A stretch of DNA of 64,000 bases from Thermoanaerobacter wiegelii Rt8.B1 (GCF_000147695.2 NC_015958.1:2401501-2465500), one strand, 5' to 3'. Shown: positions 27,148 to 36,956, numbered from the stretch's first letter. Notes: a model not told the origin generated them from the sequence alone. Numbers and translations: made by a program.

Positions 27148-28587
27148 TTATAGCTTGAGGCTTTTAGCTTCAAAGCTATGCCTTTTTATTTTTCCCCAGT
27201 TGTGCTTCATTTTTCTGAATTTTATTATGCCTTCCACTCTAAATAGTGTTGTCATCTGTCTGTAACCAAAATTCTCTAATACACCATATAAGCTTAGCCT
27301 TAAAAGCTGTTTTAAAGAAGGATATTTATTAAATGTATACTCCTCTAAGAGGATAGCTCCCAGTGATAAAAGTATCCCATAAAGTATAGATGCTGCTAAA
27401 AACAGTATAAAATACTTAAGATTTAAAACACCAAGCATATATGCCAACGGAATTAATATATATCCTAAAATTTCTATAATAGGTCCAAACATCTCAAATA
27501 TCCAAAAATAAGGCACTGCTATAAGTCCAATTTTTTTATATTTTGGATTAAAAAACATTCTTTTATGCTTAAATAGGCTGTCCATAAGACCTATCTGCCA
27601 CCTTCTTCTCTGCCCTCTTAAATCCCTTATCCTCTCAGGTGCCTGGCTCCAGCATACAGGATCCGGAACAAATTTTATCCTATAGTCCCTTTTATTCCTC
27701 AAGAAATGTTCATGCAACTTTACAATAAGTTCCATATCCTCTCCTATGGTATTTTTAGCATATCCGCCAACTTCCACTACTGCATCCTTTCTAAAAGCAC
27801 CAAAAGCGCCAGACACTATAAGCAGGCTATTTATTGAGTCCCATCCTACTCTCCCTGTTAGAAAGGCCCTTAGATATTCTACTATCTGAAACATCGCAAT
27901 TCTACTTTTGGGAAGATCTATTTTTATTACTCTACCCCTTGTTATTGTAGACCCGTTTGCAATTCTTACAATTCCACCTACTGCAATTGTCTTTTTGTCT
28001 TCAATAAAGGGCATTACTACTCTTACAAGGGAATCACTTTCTAATATTGAATCAGCATCAATAGAGGCTATTACAGGATAATTAGATACATTTATGCCTG
28101 CATTTAAGGCATCTGCCTTGCCACCGTTTTCTTTATCAACTAAAATCAGGTTTGGTATATCTATATTCCTATATATAGCCTTTATCTTGTTTGTCTTAAT
28201 AAGATATCTAACAGGTTGATCTACCTTTTTTAGCTCAAAGGCTTCAATAACCTTCTTTAATGTGTCATCCTTTGAACCATCATTTATTACTATGACCTCA
28301 AACAGAGGGTAGTTTAATGCGAGAAGAGATTTAATATTTTCAACTATTGTTTCCTCTTCATTGTATGCAGGGACCAGTATAGAAATAGGTATCATATTAG
28401 ATGAAACTATATATTTTTTATAATCTGAATACCTTATTCTTTTCATATAATCATTCAGATTAAAGGCAGCCAGAATAAGCTGAACAAAGTAAATAAAATT
28501 TATTACCAGTACATAGTATATAATAATATAATTAAAATTTATTATAATAGACTTTATTAAAGATGCACTCATATAAAACATCATCAC
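27148..28587 (-). CDS. membrane glycosyltransferase family 2 (processive polysaccharide synthase type)
   Basis: A 479-residue protein. It has an N-terminal membrane helix, then the GT-A domain (about 60-300) with ISILVPAYNEEETIVENIKS, the DxD in ASIDADSIL, the acceptor motif GEDMELIVKLHEH and QRRRWQIGLMDSL, then three or four membrane helices. The D,D,D,Q(Q/R)RW set marks processive enzymes such as poly-N-acetylglucosamine or cellulose synthase. It is the last gene of an operon led by a REC-GGDEF-REC protein, which suggests exopolysaccharide made under cyclic-di-GMP or phospho-relay control. No PilZ domain is visible. Confidence 0.85.
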   Translation of the reverse strand: MMMFYMSASLIKSIIINFNYIIIYYVLVINFIYFVQLILAAFNLNDYMKRIRYSDYKKYIVSSNMIPISILVPAYNEEETIVENIKSLLALNYPLFEVIVINDGSKDDTLKKVIEAFELKKVDQPVRYLIKTNKIKAIYRNIDIPNLILVDKENGGKADALNAGINVSNYPVIASIDADSILESDSLVRVVMPFIEDKKTIAVGGIVRIANGSTITRGRVIKIDLPKSRIAMFQIVEYLRAFLTGRVGWDSINSLLIVSGAFGAFRKDAVVEVGGYAKNTIGEDMELIVKLHEHFLRNKRDYRIKFVPDPVCWSQAPERIRDLRGQRRRWQIGLMDSLFKHKRMFFNPKYKKIGLIAVPYFWIFEMFGPIIEILGYILIPLAYMLGVLNLKYFILFLAASILYGILLSLGAILLEEYTFNKYPSLKQLLRLSLYGVLENFGYRQMTTLFRVEGIIKFRKMKHNWGKIKRHSFEAKSLKL

Positions 28588-29727
28588 CTATCTATTTTCA
28601 ATATACTGTTTCACCATGTTAGAAAGCTTTGTACCTTGATCAAGATTAGCCTCACCCTCCAAAAGCTTATCCCATCCGTAGATCGTCTCTAAAACAGAGA
28701 TAATAATATCCTTTGCAAATTTGTCCTCCCCTTGAAGAACTAAACTAATCATATCCAAGCCACCTTCAATGTTAATCAATGAATGTGCTGCGTTATATCT
28801 TACATACCACTGCCTATCGGATAATGCTTTAACCAATGGTAAAAGAGCTCTATCATCTTGCATTTGTCCTAACACCTTTGCTGCAACTGCCCTAACTTCC
28901 CAATCCTTGTCATTTAAAAGCTCCGTTATAGCGTCAACATATCTATTATCTCCCATGTTCCCTAATGCCTTCAGAGCTGCTATTTTCTTTTCCTTGCTAT
29001 CGCTGTTTAAAAACAATGCTATATCGTTTGCTAAAGACGTATCTCTATAGTTGCCTGCTGACTTTATAAACACCGACGATATAAAGTCATCATCTAGATG
29101 CATTAAAGATTTGTATACATAGAGTTTATCACCCTCAAAACTGTCTGCAATTTCAATAAGGCTTCGTTCGCTTAAAGGGATAGTTTTAGAAAGTTTTTTA
29201 AACGCTTCTATAAAAGCTTCTTCATCTCCAATTTTAGAAAGTGCCAAAAGGACATTATATTTTACATCAGTTGATTCGTTTCCAATCAAATTTAAAAGTG
29301 GTTTTACTGCTTTTCTGCTCCTGAACTCCCCAAGATTTCTACAGGCTAATGCGACTTCATGTAAATCCTTATGTTTTAGCTTTTCTATTTCATATTCTAT
29401 AAGCCCTATATCATCACAAAGCGTGGTCAATTTTTGTGCCAATTCACCTTTAAAATTTTCAAAATAGTATATTATTCTCTCCTCTACTATTTCTCTTTTA
29501 ATCTTATGTTTCATAAACATTCTTAATTGTTCTATATGAGTTTCGTCAAGCTCCTCCTCATCAAAGCGGGATACCAAACTATCTAAATAGAAAGATACCT
29601 CGTTTAAATACCTTTGCTTTATTTTCTCTTTTATCTCAGCATATATTTTTTCAAATACAAGGTATCCATACAAGAAAAATATTATTATAGAAAAAGCTAT
29701 TATTGAATATAAAACCAGTAATTCCAT
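28588..29727 (-). CDS. membrane-anchored HEAT-repeat protein
   Basis: A 379-residue protein with one N-terminal membrane helix (LLVLYSIIAFSIIIFFLYG) and a cytoplasmic region built of HEAT/PBS-lyase-like repeats from about residue 110. The clearest are KKIAALKALGNMGDNRYVDA, WEVRAVAAKVLGQMQDDRAL and WYVRYNAAHSLINIEGG. It directly abuts the glycosyltransferase gene (no gap). It may be a scaffold that links the upstream regulator with the synthase. Confidence 0.8.
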   Translation of the reverse strand: MELLVLYSIIAFSIIIFFLYGYLVFEKIYAEIKEKIKQRYLNEVSFYLDSLVSRFDEEELDETHIEQLRMFMKHKIKREIVEERIIYYFENFKGELAQKLTTLCDDIGLIEYEIEKLKHKDLHEVALACRNLGEFRSRKAVKPLLNLIGNESTDVKYNVLLALSKIGDEEAFIEAFKKLSKTIPLSERSLIEIADSFEGDKLYVYKSLMHLDDDFISSVFIKSAGNYRDTSLANDIALFLNSDSKEKKIAALKALGNMGDNRYVDAITELLNDKDWEVRAVAAKVLGQMQDDRALLPLVKALSDRQWYVRYNAAHSLINIEGGLDMISLVLQGEDKFAKDIIISVLETIYGWDKLLEGEANLDQGTKLSNMVKQYIENR

Positions 29728-29737
29728 AAAATCACCA

Positions 29738-31240
29738 TTAATCTAAGAGCTTTTTAATTCTACTGTCTAATTCCACAGGTGAGAAAGGCTTTATAACATA
29801 ATCATCTGCCCCAAGCTCAAGAGTCCTCTTTATATAGTCCTCATTTTTTTGTGAAGATAAAACTATTATCTTTATATTTTTGTTCTGCTCTCTTATTCTT
29901 TTTATAAGTTCATCACCATTCATAAGCTTCATGTAGTAATCTGTAACAACTAAATCAATTTTGTTTTTCTTTATAATCTCAAGGGCATCTGTACCATCTG
30001 AAACAGAATATATATTATACCCTTTGCTTTTATATCTGGCTGTTAATATAGATAAAATTATCTTATCATCGTCCACAAACAATATATTTTTTATAGCATT
30101 TTCCTTTAGCGACCCAATATCTATCAATATCTTCCTTCTTCCTTCTGCTTTTGCCCTGCTTAAAGCTTCTTTAGCCTTAAGATATGCATCTTTCAATTCC
30201 CTAGTCTCCTTACCTATTGAAACTATTCCTCCAGAAAAACTCACTTCAATACCAAAATTTTTGCCATATTTCTCGGCATATTCCAATATCTTTTCTGTAG
30301 CATTTTTAACCCATTTTACATCCCTGTCATAGAACAAAATTGCAAACTCATCCCCTGATATTCTGTATGCTACATCCATTTTTGTCGTATATTTTTTAAA
30401 CTCGGATACTATCTCGTTTATAACGCTATTTCCAAAGCTTACACCCATTTTCTCGTTTATTTCTGACATGTAATCAAAGTCAATCAAAAGAAGTGACCCA
30501 TTTTTATTTTCATTTTTCAAGCTTGATAAAAGCTTATCTCCAAAAAGTTCTCCATGTTTTCTTGTATACAGGCCCGTTGCAACATCATAAATACTATTCT
30601 TTAAACACTTCAAGCTCATATTAGATAGATTATTTATCTTTAAGATTATTTCGTCTATATCAAATGGACAACTAATATAATCAACTGCACCTAGTTTTAA
30701 GCTTTCTATCTTAGCATCACGATTATTTTCTCCAATTATAATGATGGGTATCTGGTTTAAAATTTTTTCTTCCATTATTGCCTTGAGGATTGTCAATGCA
30801 TTTATATATCTATTGTTTTGTATAATAACAATATTAGGATAATATGTCATAATAGAATCTATTATATCACTTTTGCCTATTATTGTATTTATATCCATTT
30901 CATTTAGCTCTTTAATAAGCTGCCTAAGCCTTCCGCTGTCATCAGAAAATATGATAACCCTTCTTCTTTCGACTACCTTTTCCTCTAATGCTTTTTTAAC
31001 ACGGTCAAGTTTTTCTAATATAACCTTATCATCTATTTCAGCTCGTTCTTTAACCAGCACATCTTCTATTTCCTTTAACTCTAAATACACATCCTCAATA
31101 TTGTTCTCCTTTGCAATAACATACACATTCTTTAAAGTACTTTCAACAACGTTTATATAGCTTTTATCTTTGTTTTTTATCTCTTGAAGGTCTTTTATGG
31201 TGTTTAAAATATCCTCTATAACCCCATTCATAGGAATCAT
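29738..31240 (-). CDS. REC-GGDEF-REC signalling protein
   Basis: 500 residues: a helical N terminus (about 1-95), a receiver-like domain lacking some acidic residues (about 95-215), a GGDEF domain (about 220-370) and a C-terminal receiver (about 380-500). The GGDEF motif is SGDEF (YRISGDEFAILF), so cyclase activity is uncertain. The C-terminal receiver is canonical: FVDDDK, VVTDYYMKLMNG and VIKPFSP. ATG 31240 follows AGGAGAGGAG. It heads the operon with the HEAT protein and glycosyltransferase. The layout resembles PleD-like regulators. Confidence 0.85.
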   Translation of the reverse strand: MIPMNGVIEDILNTIKDLQEIKNKDKSYINVVESTLKNVYVIAKENNIEDVYLELKEIEDVLVKERAEIDDKVILEKLDRVKKALEEKVVERRRVIIFSDDSGRLRQLIKELNEMDINTIIGKSDIIDSIMTYYPNIVIIQNNRYINALTILKAIMEEKILNQIPIIIIGENNRDAKIESLKLGAVDYISCPFDIDEIILKINNLSNMSLKCLKNSIYDVATGLYTRKHGELFGDKLLSSLKNENKNGSLLLIDFDYMSEINEKMGVSFGNSVINEIVSEFKKYTTKMDVAYRISGDEFAILFYDRDVKWVKNATEKILEYAEKYGKNFGIEVSFSGGIVSIGKETRELKDAYLKAKEALSRAKAEGRRKILIDIGSLKENAIKNILFVDDDKIILSILTARYKSKGYNIYSVSDGTDALEIIKKNKIDLVVTDYYMKLMNGDELIKRIREQNKNIKIIVLSSQKNEDYIKRTLELGADDYVIKPFSPVELDSRIKKLLD

Positions 31241-31394
31241 CTTGCTCCTCTCCTATCCCACTAAACATACCCTTATATGATTTTTTAGATCTCTCCTTTA
31301 TATACGCTAATTCAAATTCATCCAAATCCCTTCACAAAAGCTCATTCCTCCACCAATTTTACACGCGTGCATGGAACTAAAATTGTCACGGGTG

Positions 31395-31678
31395 GATAAC
31401 CTTTAAAATAATCTGTTTTGTTAGATTTAGCTTTTCTTTCTCGTCGCCATCAAAAATAAAATCCTGCACTTGTTTATAATTATACTCATAGCAAGCGGAT
31501 AAACAAAAATATACCAACTCAAAAAATTCCATATGGGGTTAACTGTTTTTACCTGCTTTTCCTTCAATATAATTTGTGTTCCCATATAACTGATAAATTT
31601 TCTATAAAGTCCATCAGCAACTATTTTCTTTAATATTTCTTGTGAAAGTATTTCACCTTTTTTAACAATAATATTTTG
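31395..31678 (-). pseudogene. fragment of an unidentified protein
   Basis: Minus-strand pieces read NIIVKKGEILSQEILKKIVA and GLYRKF in one frame, and MEFFELVYFCLSACYEYNYK with QVQDFIFDGDEKEKLNLTKQ and a stop in another. The second resembles the C terminus of a TetR-type regulator, but this is weak. The 5' end is replaced by the IS-end-like repeat at 31679. The 31241-31394 stretch shows nothing else. Confidence 0.3.
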
Positions 31679-31709
31679 GATTTATGTCAATATAGTAGAC
31701 ACAAAAACA
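31679..31709 (+). repeat. solo IS-end-like repeat, copy 2
   Basis: Second copy of the sequence at 7112-7145. It lies exactly at the break of the fragment on its left, which supports the idea that it is an insertion-sequence terminus. Confidence 0.45.
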
Positions 31710-31767
31710 ATACTGAGCAGAAAAGAAAATATTGGCTTCCCAGAGATTGAAAAATGAGAATTGTTCT

Positions 31768-33116
31768 TTACAACTTCCTGCTATTGAAAAATCCAGTGTA
31801 AATGTCCATTTCAATTTCCTGATTGTAAGAGGGAAAACTGCTTTCTTCCTTCACATAAATTCTGGTGCCGTTTATCTTCATCAATACTTTAGAACCTCTG
31901 CGAGTAATTCCAGCTGAAAGACCATCAATTAATCTGAAAAATCTGTACATTGGCAATAGAACCTCAGGGAAGTCGGACGGCAGTTCGTTTTCAAGATGAT
32001 GATGATACTTTATCACATAATACACCTTATCGTCTATATTATATAACGCCTTGCTTAAATCAGCGCTTCGAAATGCATGAAAATAACCCTTTTCAAACAC
32101 TTCTTTCGGATTTACTATATCTCCTATCTTCAAGTCCGGCTGTACTTTCCCAATATCATGCAGGACAGCTGCCTGTACAAGTGCATTCTTATCCATCCCA
32201 GGCAATTCCATCAGACCTTGTCTAAAAGCATCTGCAATTAATTTAAGCATGTTTACCACGTGCCTGAAACCACCATTTCTGATTATACCGGTTATCTTCA
32301 CCATGCCTGTAGTTTCGTCGTACTCATCCATATACTCTGGAACAGATTTCAGCCGTGCCTCTATACGCTGGTCAGGAAGCATGATCGAAAATGCCGTTTC
32401 CACTTCATTTTGACTACTTCTCAATTTTTGCATCATATTGTATTCCGCTGTTATATCAGTAAATGTAACTAAAATTTATTTGTCTCCCCTAAAATACTCG
32501 TACTCATCCTATAATAGGTTCCTGCCTTAGATGTTAATATTTTTTCTCGATTATCGTTAATCATTTTTCTTATTTCTTCAACTTCTATTGGATTTTCGGA
32601 TATTATTTCCATCGCAAGCTTATTCGCCCGTATGATTTCACCACCCTCTGAAACCAGTGCTACTCCAAAGGGAAAGAGGTCTATTATCATTCCTATTAAG
32701 CGTTCCAGCCCTTCCCTTTTTTCCTTTTCATCACTACGCGACTTTGCAAGTCCCTCAATTAAATTTTCAAGAGAAAGTCTAGCTATTACTCCTCCATTTG
32801 TGCTGGTAAATAACCGACAGTCTTTGTGTGTAATTACACTTTTGACAAGATCCTCTATATTCAGCGTCGCTTCCACTTTATCTTCGTCTTTTATCAAGAT
32901 AGCAACATCTTTAGCCTTAACCTTCGAAGCTTCATCTCCCATGAGAAACCATTTTAGTACTACGTTATAGTCAATGTAGCCCTTTGCGCCGTCTTCTTTT
33001 TCTACGATAACCACACCTTCTTTACTTTCAAGCATTACTCTTGCAACTTCTCTTAGATCGGCATCCTGTGAAACTACGGGTAGATTAATATATCGATTTG
33101 TAGATATATTTTCCAT
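31768..33116 (-). pseudogene. CBS-PAS-HD signalling protein with one frameshift
   Basis: The first frame (32469-33116) has two CBS-like motifs (LPVVSQDADLREVARVMLES and CRLFTSTNGGVIARLSLENL) and a PAS segment (DLFPFGVALVSEGGEIIRAN). It stops at 32469. The PAS end (LVTFTDITAEYN) and an HD domain (AAVLHDIGKVQPD, YHHHLENE) follow in the next frame to 31768. Adding one A near 32473 joins them into about 449 residues. HD proteins of this kind hydrolyse cyclic nucleotides or (p)ppGpp; the substrate here is unknown. It is the last gene of the stressosome operon. Confidence 0.75.
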
Positions 33117-33130
33117 TAAATTATACCCTC

Positions 33131-33937
33131 CTAATCTTTTTGTTTGTTCAGATGGCTATAGAAAACAAGCCTGTTCTTGCCTTTTGTTTTAGCCGCATAC
33201 ATCGCTGCATCTGCAAATTTTACGATCTCCTCCATACTTAAAGGACGATCATCCGGATATACCGCCGCACCTATGCTGGCAGTAGCTTTAATTTTGGCTT
33301 CTGTAAAAATCCCTTCCTCTATTTTTTTTCTTACCCTTTCAAGGGGTTTTTTGGCACCGTTAGTTTCTGTCTCCGGCAGTAATATGAGAAATTCTTCGCC
33401 TCCATACCTCATAACCACATCCTTATCCCTGAGGCAAGCTTTTATAACAGTGCTCACTTCCTTCAACAACTCGTCGCCGATCAGATGTCCGTATTTATCA
33501 TTAACATGTTTAAAATCGTCCAAATCAAGCATGGCTACTGTAAGAGGTGTTTTGGTCATATTTGTATTCAGCCAAACTTTCGAGAGAATTCTATCAATAG
33601 CCAGTCTATTGTAAAGCCCTGTCAATGGATCTCTTTCTACACTCTCTTTCAGAGAAAGGAGTAAAGCGTCTGTTGCTATAAGTATCTGAGCAAGAAATTC
33701 TGTAGCTCTTTCAATGTAAATCCACTGTACCATATCGTTATCCTGCTTTATATTAAGAACGTCTTTTAGAACTTGATTATGAATATCTAAAATATTTGCG
33801 GCTTGAGCTGAAGAATCATCCAATAATTTTATAAGGTGCTGGTATGCCTCAAACAGTATCTCATCCTGTCCGCCTTTTAAAATGTATTCTGAAAGGTAAT
33901 TTTTATATTCCACCATAAAACCTTTGAGATTTGTCAT
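33131..33937 (-). CDS. diguanylate cyclase with RsbU-like N-terminal domain
   Basis: 268 residues. The N-terminal 90 residues are helical and resemble the N-terminal domain of RsbU that binds RsbT (YKNYLSEYILKGGQDEILFE, then AYQHLIKLL). A complete GGDEF domain follows (about 105-262) with RDKD-VVMRY-GGEEF, so both the inhibitory RxxD site and the active motif are present. The start overlaps the stop of the HATPase-PP2C gene. The arrangement suggests that RsbT released from the stressosome switches on c-di-GMP synthesis instead of, or besides, a phosphatase. That is inference from domain order. Confidence 0.85.
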   Translation of the reverse strand: MTNLKGFMVEYKNYLSEYILKGGQDEILFEAYQHLIKLLDDSSAQAANILDIHNQVLKDVLNIKQDNDMVQWIYIERATEFLAQILIATDALLLSLKESVERDPLTGLYNRLAIDRILSKVWLNTNMTKTPLTVAMLDLDDFKHVNDKYGHLIGDELLKEVSTVIKACLRDKDVVMRYGGEEFLILLPETETNGAKKPLERVRKKIEEGIFTEAKIKATASIGAAVYPDDRPLSMEEIVKFADAAMYAAKTKGKNRLVFYSHLNKQKD

Positions 33938-34905
33938 TACCCCATTTCCCCCCTTGCTACTAATACGGTAGCATCATCTTCTTTTATGCTGAACTCCTTT
34001 ATTATTTTTAAAGCAACGTCTCTAGGACTTAAAGTTCTTATCCAATCCATATCAGGCGATGGAATAAACTGATTCTTTATTCCATCGGTACAGACCACTA
34101 ATATAGAATGAAGCAATGATATCGGCTCTTTAAATATTTTTAGGCTGATCGGCATCCTACCAATAACACCGTTCACTCCCATTGTTCTCCTTACAGTCTC
34201 AGTATCGACAATCCAAGCCTTTATATTGCCCACGTTTATATATTCTATCATAGATTCAGAAACCAGAGCAACAAAAGCAACGCAGCCCCGCGTACCTCTT
34301 ACAAGCCCTTCAAGATCCGCATATATCTTATCTATATTTCCTTCGGTTGAATTCTTTACGTAAAGTTCGATAACTTTTGCAACTTCGTACGCCTTTCTTC
34401 CGTGGCCCAAGACATCCGCTACAAATAACATATATTTTTCGCCCATCTTCTTCCACACACATACATCTCCGCTCTCTTCCTCAAGATAATGCGGTTTTGA
34501 TGCCGTCCCGACTTGCAAAACAAAATTCTTCCCCTTTTGGTTAGATGCCTTAAGAGTAGCTTTCACTCTTCTTCCCCCGCCAGGTTTTCGCTCGATTTCA
34601 AACTCATTGCTACTTTTTTTTACCACTTCAAGTCCTATTCCAAGTCCTCCGGCTGGCCTTTTTTCGCCGTTATCCCCGTCAGCTTTTCCTATGTCTTCAG
34701 CCACGAGACATAAACCATCTTCCTTTAACTTTACCTCTATAAAACCTTTTTTACCGTATTTCAAAATATTAGTGGCCAGTTCTCTGGCCACGAGCAAAGC
34801 GGAAGGAATATCTATATTGGATTTTTCCATAAATTTCTTGAGACGGTATTCGAGAATAAAAAGATCAGCTTCAACAGCAATATCAACCTCCAGCTTTTCT
34901 GTCAA
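33937..34905 (-). CDS. HATPase-PP2C fusion (RsbW/SpoIIE-like)
   Basis: 322 residues: an N-terminal GHKL ATPase of the anti-sigma type (ELATNILKYGKKG, GGLGIGLEVV) and a C-terminal PP2C-type phosphatase (FVADVLGHGRKAYEV, VVCTDGIKNQF, KEDDATVLVA). The phosphatase half resembles RsbX, which resets the stressosome by dephosphorylating RsbS and RsbR. It overlaps rsbT upstream by four bases and the cyclase downstream by one. No SigB or RsbV gene is present, so the ATPase half probably acts on the stressosome or on an unlinked target. Confidence 0.85.
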   Translation of the reverse strand: MTEKLEVDIAVEADLFILEYRLKKFMEKSNIDIPSALLVARELATNILKYGKKGFIEVKLKEDGLCLVAEDIGKADGDNGEKRPAGGLGIGLEVVKKSSNEFEIERKPGGGRRVKATLKASNQKGKNFVLQVGTASKPHYLEEESGDVCVWKKMGEKYMLFVADVLGHGRKAYEVAKVIELYVKNSTEGNIDKIYADLEGLVRGTRGCVAFVALVSESMIEYINVGNIKAWIVDTETVRRTMGVNGVIGRMPISLKIFKEPISLLHSILVVCTDGIKNQFIPSPDMDWIRTLSPRDVALKIIKEFSIKEDDATVLVARGEMG

Positions 34906-35336
34906 AACGCGCGCCTCCTTTTTTCAACGATAACAACCGTTCCCTTTCCAACTTCAGATTGAATATGAAAGCTGTCCATAAGTCTTCTAATTCCAGCAAG
35001 GCCCAACCCCAGGCTTCTTTCCGAAGTAGTATATCCTCCGCTTATGGCTAGTTCCACATTTTCTATCCCAGGTCCCCTGTCGCACGCCAAAATCTCTATG
35101 GCAGGCGCTTTTTCTGAACCCGCTTCCTTTTTCCTGATGTAAATATATCCTTCTTTTGCGTATCTGTATATATTTCTTGCCAGTTCCGACACCGCTGTAG
35201 CTATTTTGGTAACATCCGCTAGAGAGAAATCCATTTTCTGGGCAAAATTTTTCGCCATCTGCCTTGATACCGCAATATCGCTTTCATCTTTTATCTTCAG
35301 TGCTATATCGCAATCCTGGGGATTCACTTCTATCAC
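34902..35336 (-). CDS. rsbT: stressosome switch kinase RsbT
   Basis: 144-residue serine/threonine kinase of the GHKL fold: N box SELARNIYRYAKEG, G1 box DRGPGIENV, G2 box GLGLAGIRRLMDSFH. RsbT phosphorylates RsbR and RsbS in the stressosome on stress, is released, and activates a partner protein. It follows rsbS after 42 bases. ATG 35336 lacks a strong site nearby but is the conserved start. Confidence 0.9.
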   Translation of the reverse strand: MIEVNPQDCDIALKIKDESDIAVSRQMAKNFAQKMDFSLADVTKIATAVSELARNIYRYAKEGYIYIRKKEAGSEKAPAIEILACDRGPGIENVELAISGGYTTSERSLGLGLAGIRRLMDSFHIQSEVGKGTVVIVEKRRRAF

Positions 35337-35378
35337 CCGGTATCACTCCTTCAAAGCAAAAGCATTAAAAAGTATACC

Positions 35379-35738
35379 TTAATCTAATTCATCAAGAATA
35401 TTTATAGCATCCTCAAGGCTCTGGGCAGTGATTATGTCTTTCAGTTTGATACCCATCTGAGACAGTGTAAGTGCTACCTGAGGCTGAATTCCACATATAA
35501 CAACATAGCATCCCATAGCCTTAGCCATACCAGCCGTTTCCGAAAGAACAAAAGATATATAGCTATCAATTACATCAACCATACTAACATCGATTATTAT
35601 TCCCCGAACATTATTCTCATGTATCTCATGGAGTATCTGCATCTGCAGTCTCTCAACTGTATTGTCATCAAGTTCAATTTGTATTGGAACAAGTAAATAA
35701 TCATAAAGCTTGATGGTTGGCACTACTTTATTCTTCAT
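35379..35738 (-). CDS. rsbS: stressosome scaffold protein RsbS
   Basis: 119-residue STAS protein. GIIIDVSMVDVIDSYISFVL holds the serine (in I-D-S) that RsbT phosphorylates. With RsbR it forms the stressosome core that holds RsbT inactive. The start was set at ATG 35738 because GAGGGAG lies just before it; a longer in-frame form would overlap rsbR and has no site. Confidence 0.9.
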   Translation of the reverse strand: MKNKVVPTIKLYDYLLVPIQIELDDNTVERLQMQILHEIHENNVRGIIIDVSMVDVIDSYISFVLSETAGMAKAMGCYVVICGIQPQVALTLSQMGIKLKDIITAQSLEDAINILDELD

Positions 35739-36462
35739 AGTTGCTCCCTCTTTTTTGTCCATGTCTTTCCTCTCTGTTATCAGATGTCATATCAATTGCA
35801 TGCTTAAGGGCACTTTCCAAGTCTCTCTTTATAATTACCATGTTGAAATCAACGCCCAGCTTTACAAGAGTATGAGCTATCTCCGGCTTTATACCCGTCA
35901 GAATTACGTCACTGCCAAGCAATTTTATTGCGTTAAACATTTCTATTAAAAATCCTCCAACAATCGTATCGATCATCGGCACTCCTGTCACATCCACAAT
36001 AACTATCTTTGCCCTAGTACTTGCTGTTCTTTCAAGAAGCTTTTCGGCCATACTCTGTGCTCTGTGACTATCAAGCGTACCAATAAGAGGTACAAGAAGT
36101 ACATCACGCCATATCCTTATTATAGGGGTTGCGAGTTCGGCAAGTATGTTCCCCAGTTCTTTTATGCGCATCTCCTTATCATTTTTTATCTCGTCTAATA
36201 CTTCGATTACAACCTTTAACATTTCTGCAAGGGGAAACCCTTCAATTCTGGCATTCAAAAGCTCCATCCCTTTTACCAGGGCACCTACATCAATAAAATT
36301 CAGCAAATTTTTGAGAGGCTCTTTTATCCTTCCTTTCATATCCTCACTACCTAAGGCATCTGCAAGGCTAACCAAAAAATCCTCCCATTCTTTTTTAGTA
36401 TTATCTGATTCTGTTATTTCTTCTACAAGCGTTTTTAAATTATAAATAATAGTTTCTTTCAT
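35728..36462 (-). CDS. rsbR: stressosome sensor protein RsbR
   Basis: 244 residues with a variable, helical N-terminal sensor domain (about 1-115) and a C-terminal STAS domain. IVIVDVTGVPMIDTIVGGFL holds the threonine (M-I-D-T) matching the RsbT target of RsbR proteins. ATG 36462 is preceded by AAAGGAGTG at eight bases; a GTG three codons earlier is less likely. It is the first gene of the operon rsbR-rsbS-rsbT-PP2C-cyclase-HD. The nature of the stress sensed cannot be read from the sequence. Confidence 0.9.
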   Translation of the reverse strand: MKETIIYNLKTLVEEITESDNTKKEWEDFLVSLADALGSEDMKGRIKEPLKNLLNFIDVGALVKGMELLNARIEGFPLAEMLKVVIEVLDEIKNDKEMRIKELGNILAELATPIIRIWRDVLLVPLIGTLDSHRAQSMAEKLLERTASTRAKIVIVDVTGVPMIDTIVGGFLIEMFNAIKLLGSDVILTGIKPEIAHTLVKLGVDFNMVIIKRDLESALKHAIDMTSDNREERHGQKRGSNYEE

Positions 36463-36839
36463 AGTGCCCACTCCTTTGTTATTTTACTTCTATTTATTCC
36501 AATTAATACCTCTTAAACAATCTTTTTTATTATGTTTATTCTAACAGAACCAATCTCTATGGTTTTTCTTAACACTCCGTCAATGTTCCCTTTATTTGAA
36601 TTCTTCATTATTGACTTTTTATAACAAACAATATAAACTTATGTAAACTTAGATTCGGCAAGTAAAATATCAAAATGTCTAAATAGTGCTAATTGATAGC
36701 TAAATTGAGCGAAAAATTTTTTACAAAATATATATTTTTCTGTTAAAATTTAAGTGTTAAAAAACTTATCAGAAAGTAAAATCTCTGTAATATGAGTTTA
36801 ACACATAGTCTTAAAAAAGAAAAGGGGGTTTCAAAATAA
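36463..36839. other. stressosome operon upstream region
   Basis: No gene. It must hold the rsbR promoter on the minus strand, but only weak boxes are visible. On the plus strand an AAAGGGGG about 12 bases before 36840 looks like the ribosome binding site of a gene that the ISLre2 fragment has replaced. Confidence 0.35.
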
Positions 36840-36956
36840 GGATAGTGTCAAGATGCTGTAGGATTTTTTTAAGACAACCCCTGAAACTTAGTTAATTTCC
36901 GCCTTCAACTTATCATGCATTTTATATAACTTGTGCATATTTTATTGCTCTTAAAA
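36840..36956 (-). mobile_element. ISLre2 3'-end fragment
   Basis: About 117 bases starting GGATAGTGTCAAGATGCTGT are almost identical to 38581-38695, which is the end of the ISLre2 element there. It breaks off where the IS256 begins, at ...GCTCTTAAAA. The rest of this copy is gone. Confidence 0.75.

Noticed and set aside
36490-36530. SigB-type promoter before rsbR
   Set aside because: GTTTAA with 12 bases and GGAATA matches only half of the -10 consensus, and no sigB gene is in the window.
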